Position numbers and translations under genes: made by a program
Shown: one piece after another, positions 48,990 through 61,100 of the stretch
Position numbering within the stretch: the stretch's first letter is position 1
How the letters are laid out: each line of letters begins with the position of its first letter
Assembly: GCF_032854445.1 (NCBI RefSeq)
Contig: NC_088295.1
Location: forward strand, 68,417,058-68,481,057
Length of the DNA: 64,000 nucleotides
Origin: Liolophura sinensis
Lineage: Eukaryota; Mollusca; Polyplacophora; Chitonida; Chitonidae
Direction: 5' to 3'
The notes under the pieces: model-generated
Databases searched by the model: none
The model's input: the letters and a program-made list of their open reading frames with translations, nothing else
What the model was told of the DNA's origin: nothing

Positions 48990-49881
48990 AGCTGGAATCA
49001 AGGACTGTGTCATCCAAACTCACTAATTAATGAGATTACAGAAGGTCATGAGATAGGTAAACAAACTGAACTATAAATACCACACCGACAGGTACAAGGT
49101 TCTTGGACACCAATCAACTTGCTGGACAACCAACTCCTCCAAAGCCATGGTTAGATCCCACTCACCTCAGCATATTATCATGGTCACGCGGCCAAAATTT
49201 AATCAGTATCTTATCTGAACCGGTTTAAATCGAAGCCAGTTGTAAAATTGAACCATGTAGCCAAGCCGGTTTTAAGCCATCTGTCCATTCACAAAGTTGC
49301 TAGCAGGGACAAAAAAACTGAAATAAATGTCCCTGCTTTGCATTCACATGAGCGATATCAAACAGGCTCAAAATCCCTTTTGGAACCAGCTTAACTTTGC
49401 CCTTGTGAACAGGATATACATGCAACTCACATCATCCTGGTATTATTTGTGATCACTTCTTTGAATTATCATACATGTTACTTTCATTGTGTGCACTAAA
49501 CTATTGGGAACTTTACTTTGTTAACTGTGTGTGGATTTCATGGGTTTCAGCTTAACTTACTCCAGTTTAAATTATCCAACTCACCTAAAATCCAAGTCAC
49601 GTTGTAATCATATCCATATCATAACTTGCAATAACAATATGTGGGTTGTTGTGCTTCTGCTAGACACATTGAGCGGTTTGTAACAAAACAGCTATAACAT
49701 ATTGTTTGGTAACATCTCAATAATTTGGTGAGGCTAGCTACATACAGTATAGATGGATATCAAAAATTATTGCCACTTTTCCACAGCATAATCCAATGGT
49801 GCTCCAGGGGCCAATACATAAACTAGTTCCTAATGGTCTGTTCTCATGGCTGGTGTGTCATTACTGAGTGGAATATAATGG

Positions 49882-49888
49882 GGTATGT

Positions 49889-49942
<54 letters not shown>
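49882..49942. repeat. (GT)n microsatellite
   Basis: About 29 GT dinucleotides in a row with one early interruption. Confidence 0.95.
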
Positions 49943-49945
<3 letters not shown>

Positions 49946-50108
49946 CATGTTAGGAGGTAACAGCCACAGTGGACGCCTGTTTAGGAATGCAGATATCATT
50001 TATAAAGTACTTGTCAGATCTGAAGTGGAGCGGTGTATGCTTTATTATAGGTTCCCGCAGTGTGTATGAAACTCTGCTAGTTGCAGAAAGTAACTCGTAG
50101 ATCAAGCG

Positions 50109-50393
50109 GGGCCTCCTTGGCTCAGTTGGTTAGGGTGCTAGCGCAGGGTAATGACCCAGGGGCCTCTCACCAGTGTGGTCACTGTGAGATCAAGTGCAGT
50201 TCAAGTGCAGTTCAAGTGCAGTTCATGCTGGCTTCCTCTCCGGGAAGGTCTGCCAGCAGCCTGTGGATGGTCGTGGGTTTCCACTGGGCTCTGCCTGGTT
50301 TCCTCCCATCATAATGCTGGCTGCCGTTGCATAAGTGAAATATTCTGGAGTACAGCGTAAAACACCAATCAAACAAAATACATAAATAGATCT
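50109..50393 (+). repeat. SINE-A, full length with internal triplication
   Basis: The head cctccttggctcagttggtt and the tail gcgtaaaacaccaatcaaac are present. The B-box region carries three repeats of gttcaagtgca at about 50188-50223, absent from other copies, so the box itself was amplified. Confidence 0.9.
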
Positions 50394-50626
50394 TAAATCA
50401 AGCAACACAAAGGCTTGGGAGAGTTACAGAGAGAAACAGCTTCTAATGTGTCTAATTGACAGTAAACAACATTTACCACATTTTCACATGCGCATTAAAA
50501 TTTCTCAGGCATAAATCGATGTCAACTAAGTGGTTTCCATAATCAACTAACCTGTTCTGAATCTACCCGAACCAAAGCAGTTTCTCTCCGTAACTCTCCT
50601 AACACTTTGTGTTGCTTGATTTAAGA
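50391..50626. mobile_element. MITE with ~47-bp inverted ends
   Basis: The left end tcttaaatcaagcaacacaa and the right end ttgtgttgcttgatttaaga pair over about 47 bp with four mismatches (gggagagttacagagagaaac inside). It abuts the tail of the SINE-A copy. No coding sense. Confidence 0.9.
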
Positions 50627-51060
50627 GTTACATGCCGCGACTAAAAACTCTGGGAACCATAAATAGATGTAAATGATGTGAAGTGAGGAGTTGAAATACA
50701 GACACCTGGAACTACAGTTGACTGTAAAGTACACAGTACTTAAATAATCACTGATCCATGATACACTGTTTTCGTATTATGTGTGATTTTCCACCACAAT
50801 TTTTTCAATTATGAGCCCACAGGCACTTTCCTTTATATGTGGATTATACCCTGCTTTTCATGATGACTTTAGGATGTACATTTGTGACAAAAACCTAGTT
50901 AAAAAATTAAAATTAAAACCCAATAGTCTGCATACGTACAGTAGAATAGTGCACTTATCCCGAAACTAACAGTTCATTTCACTATAAATTCACATTCTGT
51001 AACCATAAATTTGGGTAAAACATTTGTCAAATCTCTTCTTTTCATGTTGTTGTTGCAGCA

Positions 51061-51119
51061 AGCTACACAAGATAATTCTTTTCTGAATGATGCCAGCGAT
51101 GTTTTTGGAGAGAAATAAA
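51061..51119 (+). other. Possible orphan 3'-terminal exon
   Basis: A good acceptor (cttcttttcatgttgttgttgcag) is followed by 19 open codons, QATQDNSFLNDASDVFGEK, then TAA and aataaac. The shape is that of a last coding exon on the plus strand, but I find no upstream partner and recognise no family. It may be chance. Confidence 0.25.
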
Positions 51120-52188
51120 CTATACTTTGGAATGGATTAGAGAGTGTTTACCTGGCTGAAAGGTATTACATAACAAGTGATAACAAAGACGTCGGGTACA
51201 GGTAGAGCCTTTGGCAGCTGACCTCAGATGCAGGTGGGGCTAGACCAGGTAGGTTATTTAAGCTATAGGTAGGTTGGATAAGCTAATGACGTTCATGCTA
51301 ACAGCCAATTTTTTACACAAGCACTAGCAGCTGAGCAATACCACTGCGTCCACTACCGTTAACATTCAATGCCATCTATGACAATCATTTACTTGTATTC
51401 TGCACAATTCTCTTACGCCATTAATCAAAATGGTGTTAATAAATGGTTTGCAAACCTTTGTTTGGTGGTGGATTTTGGCTTGTCGTCGCCATTTTCGTAG
51501 TTACCACAACTATTCCTCATGACTCGTAGCTTTCTCTCTGTTGTTTGCCGTGATATGTGTTTAAATGTACGAGTGGGATATAAAAATTGTTCTATTGAAG
51601 AAGAAACGAAAACTAGCCTTGATTTACGATATCAAAACATAACAAGCCATTACATTTTTAAACGACATTTAAACCAAAAAAATAAAAATGGATATGTATA
51701 TATTAGTCATTAATATATAAGTATTTACAGAAAAAAATAAAGTTTAATGGGATTCCATCTTTACTTTTAAATTGTATATGACTTGTGTATTTTTGATAAT
51801 ATAGACGATAAAGAAACCCTGAAATTGCCCAATATTCTGAACAGAGTCAAGATGCCATGAAAACTAGATGAATCAGAATTCACAAACAACGTCTCCAGGT
51901 CCACATATTCGTTATCCTTGCGGAAGAGTTAAGGTTTTACATAATTTCGCCACATCACACACATGTCACCAAGTTTTGACTCAGTATAAGAGATTAAAAC
52001 CACATGTTGTCCATACACCAATTTACAGTCACTCTATAATGGTTGTTATGTCACATTTTATCATATACGTGTCACTAGGAAGACAACACATAATAAATAT
52101 CAGCATTAGGATTTAGGTCACAGTGCGGGGAATAACCCGGTCACGTGACAGGCACTTCCTTTTGCATCGTACACTCGAAGCGGACAGC
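51120..52188. promoter_or_regulatory. SND1 upstream region
   Basis: SND1 (plus) and TMEM216 (minus) are divergent, so promoters for one or both should lie here. On the minus strand an ATG at about 51497 opens MATTSQNPPPNK, a possible TMEM216 first exon, but its only nearby donor (AAAG|GTTTGC) has the wrong phase for the exon at 47307. TCACGTGACA lies at 52141-52150, 39 bp before the SND1 start codon. Confidence 0.35.
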
Positions 52189-55100
52189 ATGACGAGTGCA
52201 GCTCCACCGTCTGTTCAACGTGGTATTGTTAAACAGGTGCGTAATTATTTTGTTGGTATATTTGAAAGCATTACAGTTTTTTGGGGGAAAAGCTTGCCAA
52301 AGTTCCGTTGGTATCCGTTCGGAAGATTTTAAGAAAACTGAAATTGTAGCTCGAGAGGTTCGGAAAGTAGCATGGCCGCTGTGTTGTTTTGATGATGTGG
52401 ACCATTTGGGTTTGCGGAGAGCTTCACATATGGTTTAATACCTGGCCCCGTTTAAGAGTTATATCCGTGTATACATATTCTTGCAGGATTCACCGTGTCA
52501 GTCTGTGCAATCTAGAGTTGGTGTGGCTGATATTTTTTCATTCACCAAACAAAAATAATAAATACTTTTACTCTAATAATATTTAAAGGAACATACTGGA
52601 ATATAAATTGAGATTTTTTTTACTTGGTTCAGTCAAATACAAAAATGAGTTGCTAAATGAGATCTAAACGCCTTTGGCCTGTATTTTCAAAGAAATCTCA
52701 ATTGGAATTAAACTGGGAAAGCCGTCAGTGGTCTAAACTGTCCTATGAAAATGAGGCAGCACAAGAATTGCCACAATGCAACGTTTATTCATGAAAACAG
52801 TATGACCGATTTGAAGGGAGTTATAAATGTAGTAAACTAAATGTGACCTTCCTCTCTATCGATAATTTATTAATAATTATCATAATTTCAAACAATCTTT
52901 ACAGCAGAACTGAATTCTTTAAGACAGATCAGAAGCTAGAGTATTATATTATGGGATAGGTACCTGCTCACTCAGTGTTTGAATCCCTGAATCTGAAATT
53001 GTGAAAATTAATTTTGGTATGTATTGAAACTGGAAGGTGGATAGATTTAGGTAAATAGGTCTGTAGTCATTCCACTGAATGAGGCTAGCAGATTCCTCAG
53101 ACATTTGATTTTGCAACAGCTTTGTTCAGTCAAAGCGCACTCCATTGAAATCCAGAGGCCACTTTCACAAAACTTGGGAAATCTCTTTTTCATACCTTTT
53201 CCTGTGAATGACCTTGCTTTATGGCAGTGTAACCAAGATGTCATTTATGAAAAAAGTTACGAGAAATGACTTACGAAGTTTTGTGAAAGTGGCCCCTGAT
53301 GCAATTACCTGCTCTTTTCAAATATAGCGAGGCTGACAGTACAGCAGGTCGAATAGTACCCAATGTGATATATTGTTTATACTGACTGGTGGTGGGGGGG
53401 GGGGGGGGGGGGAGGCAGCTGCAGGGTGATACCTGTATGTGAGAGTTTAGAATAATACTAGTTAATACATGTGTAAACACGTGAGTACATCTTCGTCATT
53501 ATCAGGTTCTCTCAGGAGATGCTGTTGTCATCCGCGGTCAGCCCAAGGGGGGGCCTCCCCCGGAGAGGACCATCTGTCTGTCTAATGTGACAGCCCCCAG
53601 GTTAGCCAGGAGGGCCAACCCTAATCTGGAGGGATCCCAGGAAACAAAAGATGATGTAAGTGTGGTACCTAAAATATGTGTGACAGCTGTTCCTGTTCTA
53701 CTTTCTCTTACACTGAGGAGAAAGTTCTGAATCTTTAAAAAAGTTAATCTTTCTCAGTGACTTTAAATGTTATACATTTGCATCTTAACTACTGTTGGCA
53801 GGGGTGAATGCGATATGTTGCGACGTTTATTGGTTATCCTTTTCTTTGTCACAGTTATAAATTATGGTGATGGCAAAATGATATTCGAGATGAAAAGACA
53901 TACATGGGAATGTGCATATACATGTATATAATAAAATATTATTTTTCAGAGGATAGACATTGTTATTCAGGATTATACATTTCTTCATCAGTCGTAAAAG
54001 TGGTCTTCCAAGAGGTCATCTGTAATTAAACATGTAATGAATACAATAGGTTGCAGAGTGAGGTTAACGATCAACACTACAGTGATAGTTAAATACAGCA
54101 CATGATTATAGTACATGGACAGAAAGTGTCTAATACAGGTAGACAGTTACAGATAATAAATATGATACCCTAAAGATTAACATGATACAACCTCGTTTGA
54201 GGTCGTGTTAAAATATTGTTAATGGGTATTGATATAGTGTACCACCCCTCTACATCGTTCAGGACCAGGACATGGCTTAGATACACAAACCTTAACCATC
54301 AAGCACATTAGGTGTGGTTTAATCTCTGCCTTGAACAGGGAAGTCATACATGTGGATTCCCCTGCTCACATTGTTTTCAGGTTGTTTAAGGGGTCGACAG
54401 TATTCATGGGTCCGTTCACACTTTGCCTTTAGGAAAGACCACTTCTCTTCACCAATTTGGCTCGCAGCTGTATGCGTCATGTGGGTAAATTGGTCAGTAT
54501 CAGGCCAAAAGTTGACCATTTACTCCAGGCTCATAAGTTTCCTCAATCTATAAACCAAGGACCAACACTGACATATGGTAAGAGTGATTAATTGTTGAGT
54601 ATGACATTAAACAACAATCAGATAAACCAAGTAAACTTTTCTTTGTTCAGCCATATGCCTGGGAAGCCCGTGAATTCTTGAGGAAAAAGCTGATTGGGAG
54701 AGAAGTGGTGTTTACTGTGGAATACAAGGTCCCGGGCACAGGGCGAGAGTATGGCTGTGTTTATCTGGGCAAAGGTAGGTTACATTTAGGACTGTTCAGT
54801 TGGTGACTAAAGTTTTATGTTAAATCTCTTGGAGAAGAGCTGTTTCTGGTAGCAGTAAGGTTACTAGTGTAGGTGATGTTTTGAAGTTGCCAATGACCTA
54901 GTTTTTTCGACATGTAACTTTTATTGGGATAATGCATGGAACAGACACGAAGATGATAAACTGAGTGTTTGCCATTGCCTTTGGTATTGTGCTTTTGAAT
55001 TCACCCTGCAATACTTTGTGAGGGACAACTTTGCACCGTCAACCATGTCAGTGCATCTCCACAATAGAACTGTGCCAAAAGTCAGACAGAACATGACTTT

Positions 55101-58100
55101 TTGATGATTTAAATATGAAAAGCTGTATATCTTCTGTAATTGCTAATTTCACTAGATATATACTTGCAGCATATATATAGATATAGATATAGATATATAT
55201 ATACTTCCTCGCTTGGCGTTCAGCATGAAGGGGATAGTGCAACGACTGGTTGACCCGTATCAGTATAATGGCTTGGGCGAGGCAGCTTACTTGCCTTCGG
55301 TAAGTCGTCTCAGTGAAGCAGCACTAAATAAAAGAGCAGTGGAAATCCGTCCTACAAGGAGGCACATTACACGTACATGCACCCTAAAGATTCCTTCGTC
55401 GTCATATGACTGAAAAATTGTTGAGTACGACGTTAAACCCCAAGCACTCACTCACTCACTTTGGAAACAATAGTAATTGTTGCATTCTTCTGCAGGAGCC
55501 AGTATACTTAATATGATTCTTCATTTCTTGTCAGATACAACGGGCGAAAACATGACTGAAGCTCTAATATCAGAAGGCCTGGTGGAAGTCCGAAGGAGTG
55601 GCATTAAACCTGGAGAGTAAGTGGTCTAGCCTAACCTGTTTCCACTGGACACAGGACTGTGAACTACAACTGCAGTGTGCAGTTTAACCTTGCGTGTTAT
55701 ATTGTTTTACAGTTGTCGCACCTGGTGGAAGCTGTAAATGTACTGCAGGATGAATGAAGGCTGTCAATGAGCAATTTATCAGCATTTTTACAGAGTTATG
55801 GTGTTTGACGTTTTTGTCAGAGCTAATTGACTTGCAGTGAGTTAATGCTGACATTTGCAGTATACAGTACTGCCAGGCAGTCAGTCTGGTGTCATAAGTT
55901 TCTGTTGAGATCTTTGTGGTTTCTCCTACCATTATACATCTTTAGTGGCGTTTAGAAGTTTGATATGTAATTGAGTAAGTCAAATTATTTATGGTTAACA
56001 GCTTTTCATTCATTATGTTTTCGATGCTTACCATTATCAACTAATCAGTATAAATGCAGTGGTAATTTGTGTAACAGCTAGAGAATAACAGACTAGAGAC
56101 TTTCAGTACAACATAAAAACGGAATTACGTAAGATAAGTAAGTTGTAAATGTCACATGGTTGTGTGTTTGCAGTGAAAACCAGCAAGGTTGATACAACTA
56201 GAGGACTCTGCCAGGCAGCAGCTAAGGGGAAGTGGGCAGCAGGAACAGGCAGTGAGCACGTACGAAACATCACGTGGACTCTGGAAAATCCACGCAACTT
56301 TGTGGATTCATTCCATACCAAACCCATAGAGGTAAGGAACGTGTCACTGTGTTAAATAGTCTTGATCTGCTCTGGTGGAGAATACCAGAGTAATGATCTC
56401 TAGAATCTGTTAATAACGTGTTATTTTTTTTTTGTTGATGATCAGCTGCTAAGCACAGTCTCTCTGAGTGATTTTTTAAAACAATTATGTCTCCCTATTT
56501 TCAGCCGTTATTGAGCATGTGCGTGACGGGTGCACTGTACGAGCCTTTCTTCTACCATCTTTCCACTACGTCACTGTGATGTTGTCAGGTGTTAAGGTAA
56601 CTGAAGTAATGGAATTATGTTTTCTTTTGTTTAATAATAAATGTTCTTCAGTCAGTGTGTTTGAAGTTGTATTGCATAACACAGCCATTTCAAGTTTGGT
56701 ATATTGACAATATTCATTTGAAGCTGTAAGTTCATTGATTTTTGATGTAATTTCCAGGCTAAAAGGTAATTGAAAATCTTTGTTTAAAAGAGCCCTTAAT
56801 ATTGCATCTAATTTGGATTTTTTACAGACACCTGTTTCAGTCTGTCAGATGAATCTTACCTACTTCACATGTCGGGGCCTCTGTGGCTCAGTCGGTTAGC
56901 GCGCTAGCGCAGCGTAATGACCCAGGAGCCTCTCACACAATGCGGTCGCTGTGAGTTCAAGTCCAGCTCATGCTGGCTTCCTCCCCGCCGTAAGTGGGAA
57001 GGTCTGACAGCAACCTGCGGATGGTCGTGGGTTTCCCCGGGCTGTGCCCGGTTTCCACCCACCATAATGCTGGCCGCCGTCGTATAAGTGAAATATTCTT
57101 GAGTACGGCGTAAAACACCAATCAAAAAAAAAAAAAATACTACACACGTCCTTTCTGGCAGTTTAAACATGAATGAAAGCAAAAAACTGTTGCCTATTAT
57201 TATGACATGACTTTTACCCGTTTCAAGTTTTAATGTTCCTATTTTATACATTTCAGTGCCCTATGTTCAAGCTTGAAGGCACAGAACAGGTGGCAGAGCC
57301 ATTTGCAGAGGAAGCTAAATTCTTTACAGAGTCGCGTTTACTGCAGAGAGATGTCAAGATCGTTCTTGAGGGTGTGTCCAATCAGAATTTATTGGGAACC
57401 GTTCTACATCCAGTAAGTTAAGCAGGTGCACATCCTACATGTAATGTGAAGATCTGTGAGTTAAGTAACATTGAACCAAATTTGCTCTCTTGTTTGCAGT
57501 ATCAAGTGCAGTAATCTTCCTTGATTCCATTCACTTTGTTGCTGCAAACTTTATTTTGCTGGAGATTTTACATTTGGGAAAAGCGTGAAAAACATTATAT
57601 TTGCATTTTTTCCAGAATATTGCTCTCTGTAAGGATCTCGTTTTCAGTGAACTGTTTGATGTTTTGTTTAGAATGGGAATATCACAGAGCTGTTGTTGCG
57701 GGAAGGATTTGCGCGATGTGTGGACTGGAGTATGGGTGTGGTATCTCAAGGAGCAGATAAACTTCGGGCAGCGGAGAGGTAAATGACACTAGTATGCTAA
57801 TGTATGTAAAACTAGGCTTACTGTATACTCCTGACATTACTTTCGATGGGAATCTAGGAATTGAATTCTCTTCAGGACTCCCCTAATCCAGAATGTGGAG
57901 AATTTGCTTGGATTCTCATAAAAATGTCACAGTCACGTTCATTGATGTAGTTTTATTACAAAAGGATACACATTTGTTCAGATCGCCAAAGTGATAATCA
58001 TGGGATCCCCAAAATCTGTATCATAGCCATGAGAGTTAGAAGGTAAATAAGTTTTCATGAACAATATGCACATAGTGTTGATATGCATTGTTGGAAAATA

Positions 58101-61100
58101 TCAGAGTTATCATATGCAGTATCTAATTACTTGTGACAAGTGTAGCATTCTATTGTAGTGACTCAGAAGCCTCTCACCAGTGTTAGCATTTAACCTTAAT
58201 TTCAAGTTCAGCAAGTCACAGTGCGTTTCCTCCGGGCTCTGTCCGGTTTCCTCCCACTATTGTTGGAAGGCCTCAGTACTCAGAATCTTAACTGTATCTC
58301 AACTTTTCATTTATCCTCTTGGCCCCTGCTCCACAAAAATATTGTTAAAGATATGTTGCCATGATAGTTGCTGTCAACTTCGCCTGCAGTAACTTTGAAG
58401 AATACAGTTGCCGTTTTAACCTGTTTATAATTTTACTTCAGAGTTGCGAAAGAAAAGAAACTTCGCATATGGAAGGATTACAATCCAACTGTCTCCACAG
58501 TTGACATTAAGGACAAAAACTTCCAAGGAAATGTGAGTTTATACAACTTAATCAGTAAAGTTAATGGGAAAAAGGTCTCCATGGTTTGCCTACTAGTACA
58601 ACACAGTGGTGAGTTCAGCCTCATGCTAGCATCTTCTGCGGAAGCCACCTGTGTCTGTTGTATAAGTGAATTATTCTAGAGTATGGCACAAACCACCAAT
58701 AAAATCAATTAAATGAAAAAGAAATAAGTGCAAAAAAGAAATGAAGGGATGTTTTTCCGTCTGGTGTTCAACTTTCTCTTGTTAAAATATTTATGACATA
58801 CAATCAAATGTTGCAAGGTATATTTGTAATTGAATTGGTTGATGATTAATGCAAAATTATACCTTTGTACGCGAGATTGTCATTTTGTTAAATGTAGACT
58901 CATTTGTTATTCTAGGTAGTGGAAGTTGTCAATGGGGACTCACTTGTGGTGAAAACATCCGAAGGAAAATACCGGAAGATCTTTTTAGCCAGCATTCGAC
59001 CACCAAGGTAGGTTAAAGCTGTTATCTAACAGCGTTTCCGGGGTCCACGGGACTAGTTTTTTACCACTTCTGATAGCCTGATATCTGTAAAGTTTATGCT
59101 AATGGTAAAAAACACAAAAACAATGTAAAAGAATGTACTGGATTTGAACCCTACACTGCCAAGCATCATTCACAACTGGTCAAGTACTGAAGACTACAAT
59201 GGAGATTAGGCGGCTTTGATATTCTGCTGATACCTGAGGTTAAAAGACAGAAAGAGTACATTGTTGTGAAGTTGGTGCCCCAGAGCAGAAGTCATACATT
59301 ACATACATACAAAGAATACATTGTTGCAAAGCTGATGACTGTTAGTACAGTAGACTGCAGTCAGTGGTTTCATGCAGTCTAGCATGAAAATCCCTTGTTA
59401 CTTCCATAGGGCAGTTTTGTCAATTTTTTGTTGGTTTTTTGGTCAAGACATGAAAACAACACAAGTACAAGATAAGTAAAAAAATAATCCTTGCAGATTT
59501 GTAATGGCGACGTCAATGGACACCAGATTGCGTGTTTGTTTAATGATTTTAAGCAGTATTAAAACTTGACCTACTTTTAAGCCAAGCTCATTGGTCAGTT
59601 TTGGTCCTATTTGCATACCAAACTTAAAGTTTTTTATGTATCAGTAGGGTGATCCACCTAAAAACTGTAAACGAAAAGTTTATCTTGATAGGTTTAGCCA
59701 TTTTGGAGAAGATTTTTTTAGCTTATCAATAAAATTGAAAATGGCCGCTGACGCACGTGACTGGTGATTCAGCGCAACAGCACAATATGTCGAAAGTTGC
59801 TTCATATGTTCCTAAGTAAGGCTTCAAAGTTTTGTTTTTCTACCTTTACCAGTTTTCAAGATGTTGCAATTTTACGAGTTGACTAAGAATGATAATAATA
59901 ATCTGAATGATTTCAAGAGGTGTCCCACTAGAATACTAGTGTGCACCCCTAGAAATATGTTAAAGGTTTGTTTCTGTCTAGTAGTTGAAATCAAGGGCCT
60001 TTAAGTAAGACATAGTTTTGGATGAGTAATGGTTCAGAAATGGCTGTGTACCTAATTAATTTGGACTAATACCCTTTTTGAGGCACATATACCTTGTACT
60101 TTTGCCATGTGCAAGTAGCATACAAGTCCTACATCTAAATGTGAATGGTGTGCCAGCTTGTAATTTAGTTAACAGATGCATTATAACCAGACCCTTAATA
60201 TTGAGGTGGTTGATTGACATACACTTGGCTGAAAATTTACTTATTAAAAGGTTGCTTCCTACCTGAAATTTGTTGATGTCCTGACTTGTATTTTTTCTGT
60301 AGATTACCGGCTGAAAATCCAGACAATCCACCCGAGAAGAAAGAGGGAAACAAGAGGTCACGACCTCTCTATGATATACCTTACATGTTTGAGGCCAGGG
60401 AATTTTTACGGAAAAAACTCATTGGCAAAAAGGTAATAGTGCTGGCTTAAATCGTCATTGGGATTAGTGTATTATTGTAATGAGTATGACTCTAGAGATA
60501 ATTCTGATGCCAGTGTTGTCAACCAGATCACTGTGTTATTTACCTTGTGCAGTAAACAGCTGCTTGATGTGATGTTAAACTGTTGCTGTTCAACAGTTTT
60601 CACTTGTGTGTATCATTTTTCATTGATAAATGGCCATTTTACAACAAAAAAAATTTAGAGATGACCTTCATCTGACCCGTAACATACCTGGCTGCTTGGT
60701 GATCCATTAAGTGAAACCTACCACCTCATAAATGATAATTTTTTTGAGCAGGTGAGCGTACAGGTGGACTACATCCAGCCCCCAGACAAGGGCTTCCCGG
60801 AGAGGTCTTGTTGTACGGTCACCATTGGTGGAATGTGAGTACACTGCCCTATAGTCTATACATGTGGTTACCGTATTATTGCAATGCGTTAACAAGAAAC
60901 ATAAAGAATGTCCATCTTAATTCCATTTAACAACAGGAAATGATTACAGTTTCACAAAAAAGGAATAAATGACGAGTTGATATGTATTAATAATGATTAT
61001 TATATAGGAATAATGCTGTGAATTTTTAGGCCAGATAAAAAAAGAATGCAACATCACTAGCCTCATATTGTTGTAAAGATACAGACAAAATGTGTCTGGA

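Noticed and set aside
49833-50069. Cys/Val-rich open frame over 49833-50069
   Set aside because: It is produced by the (GT)n microsatellite.
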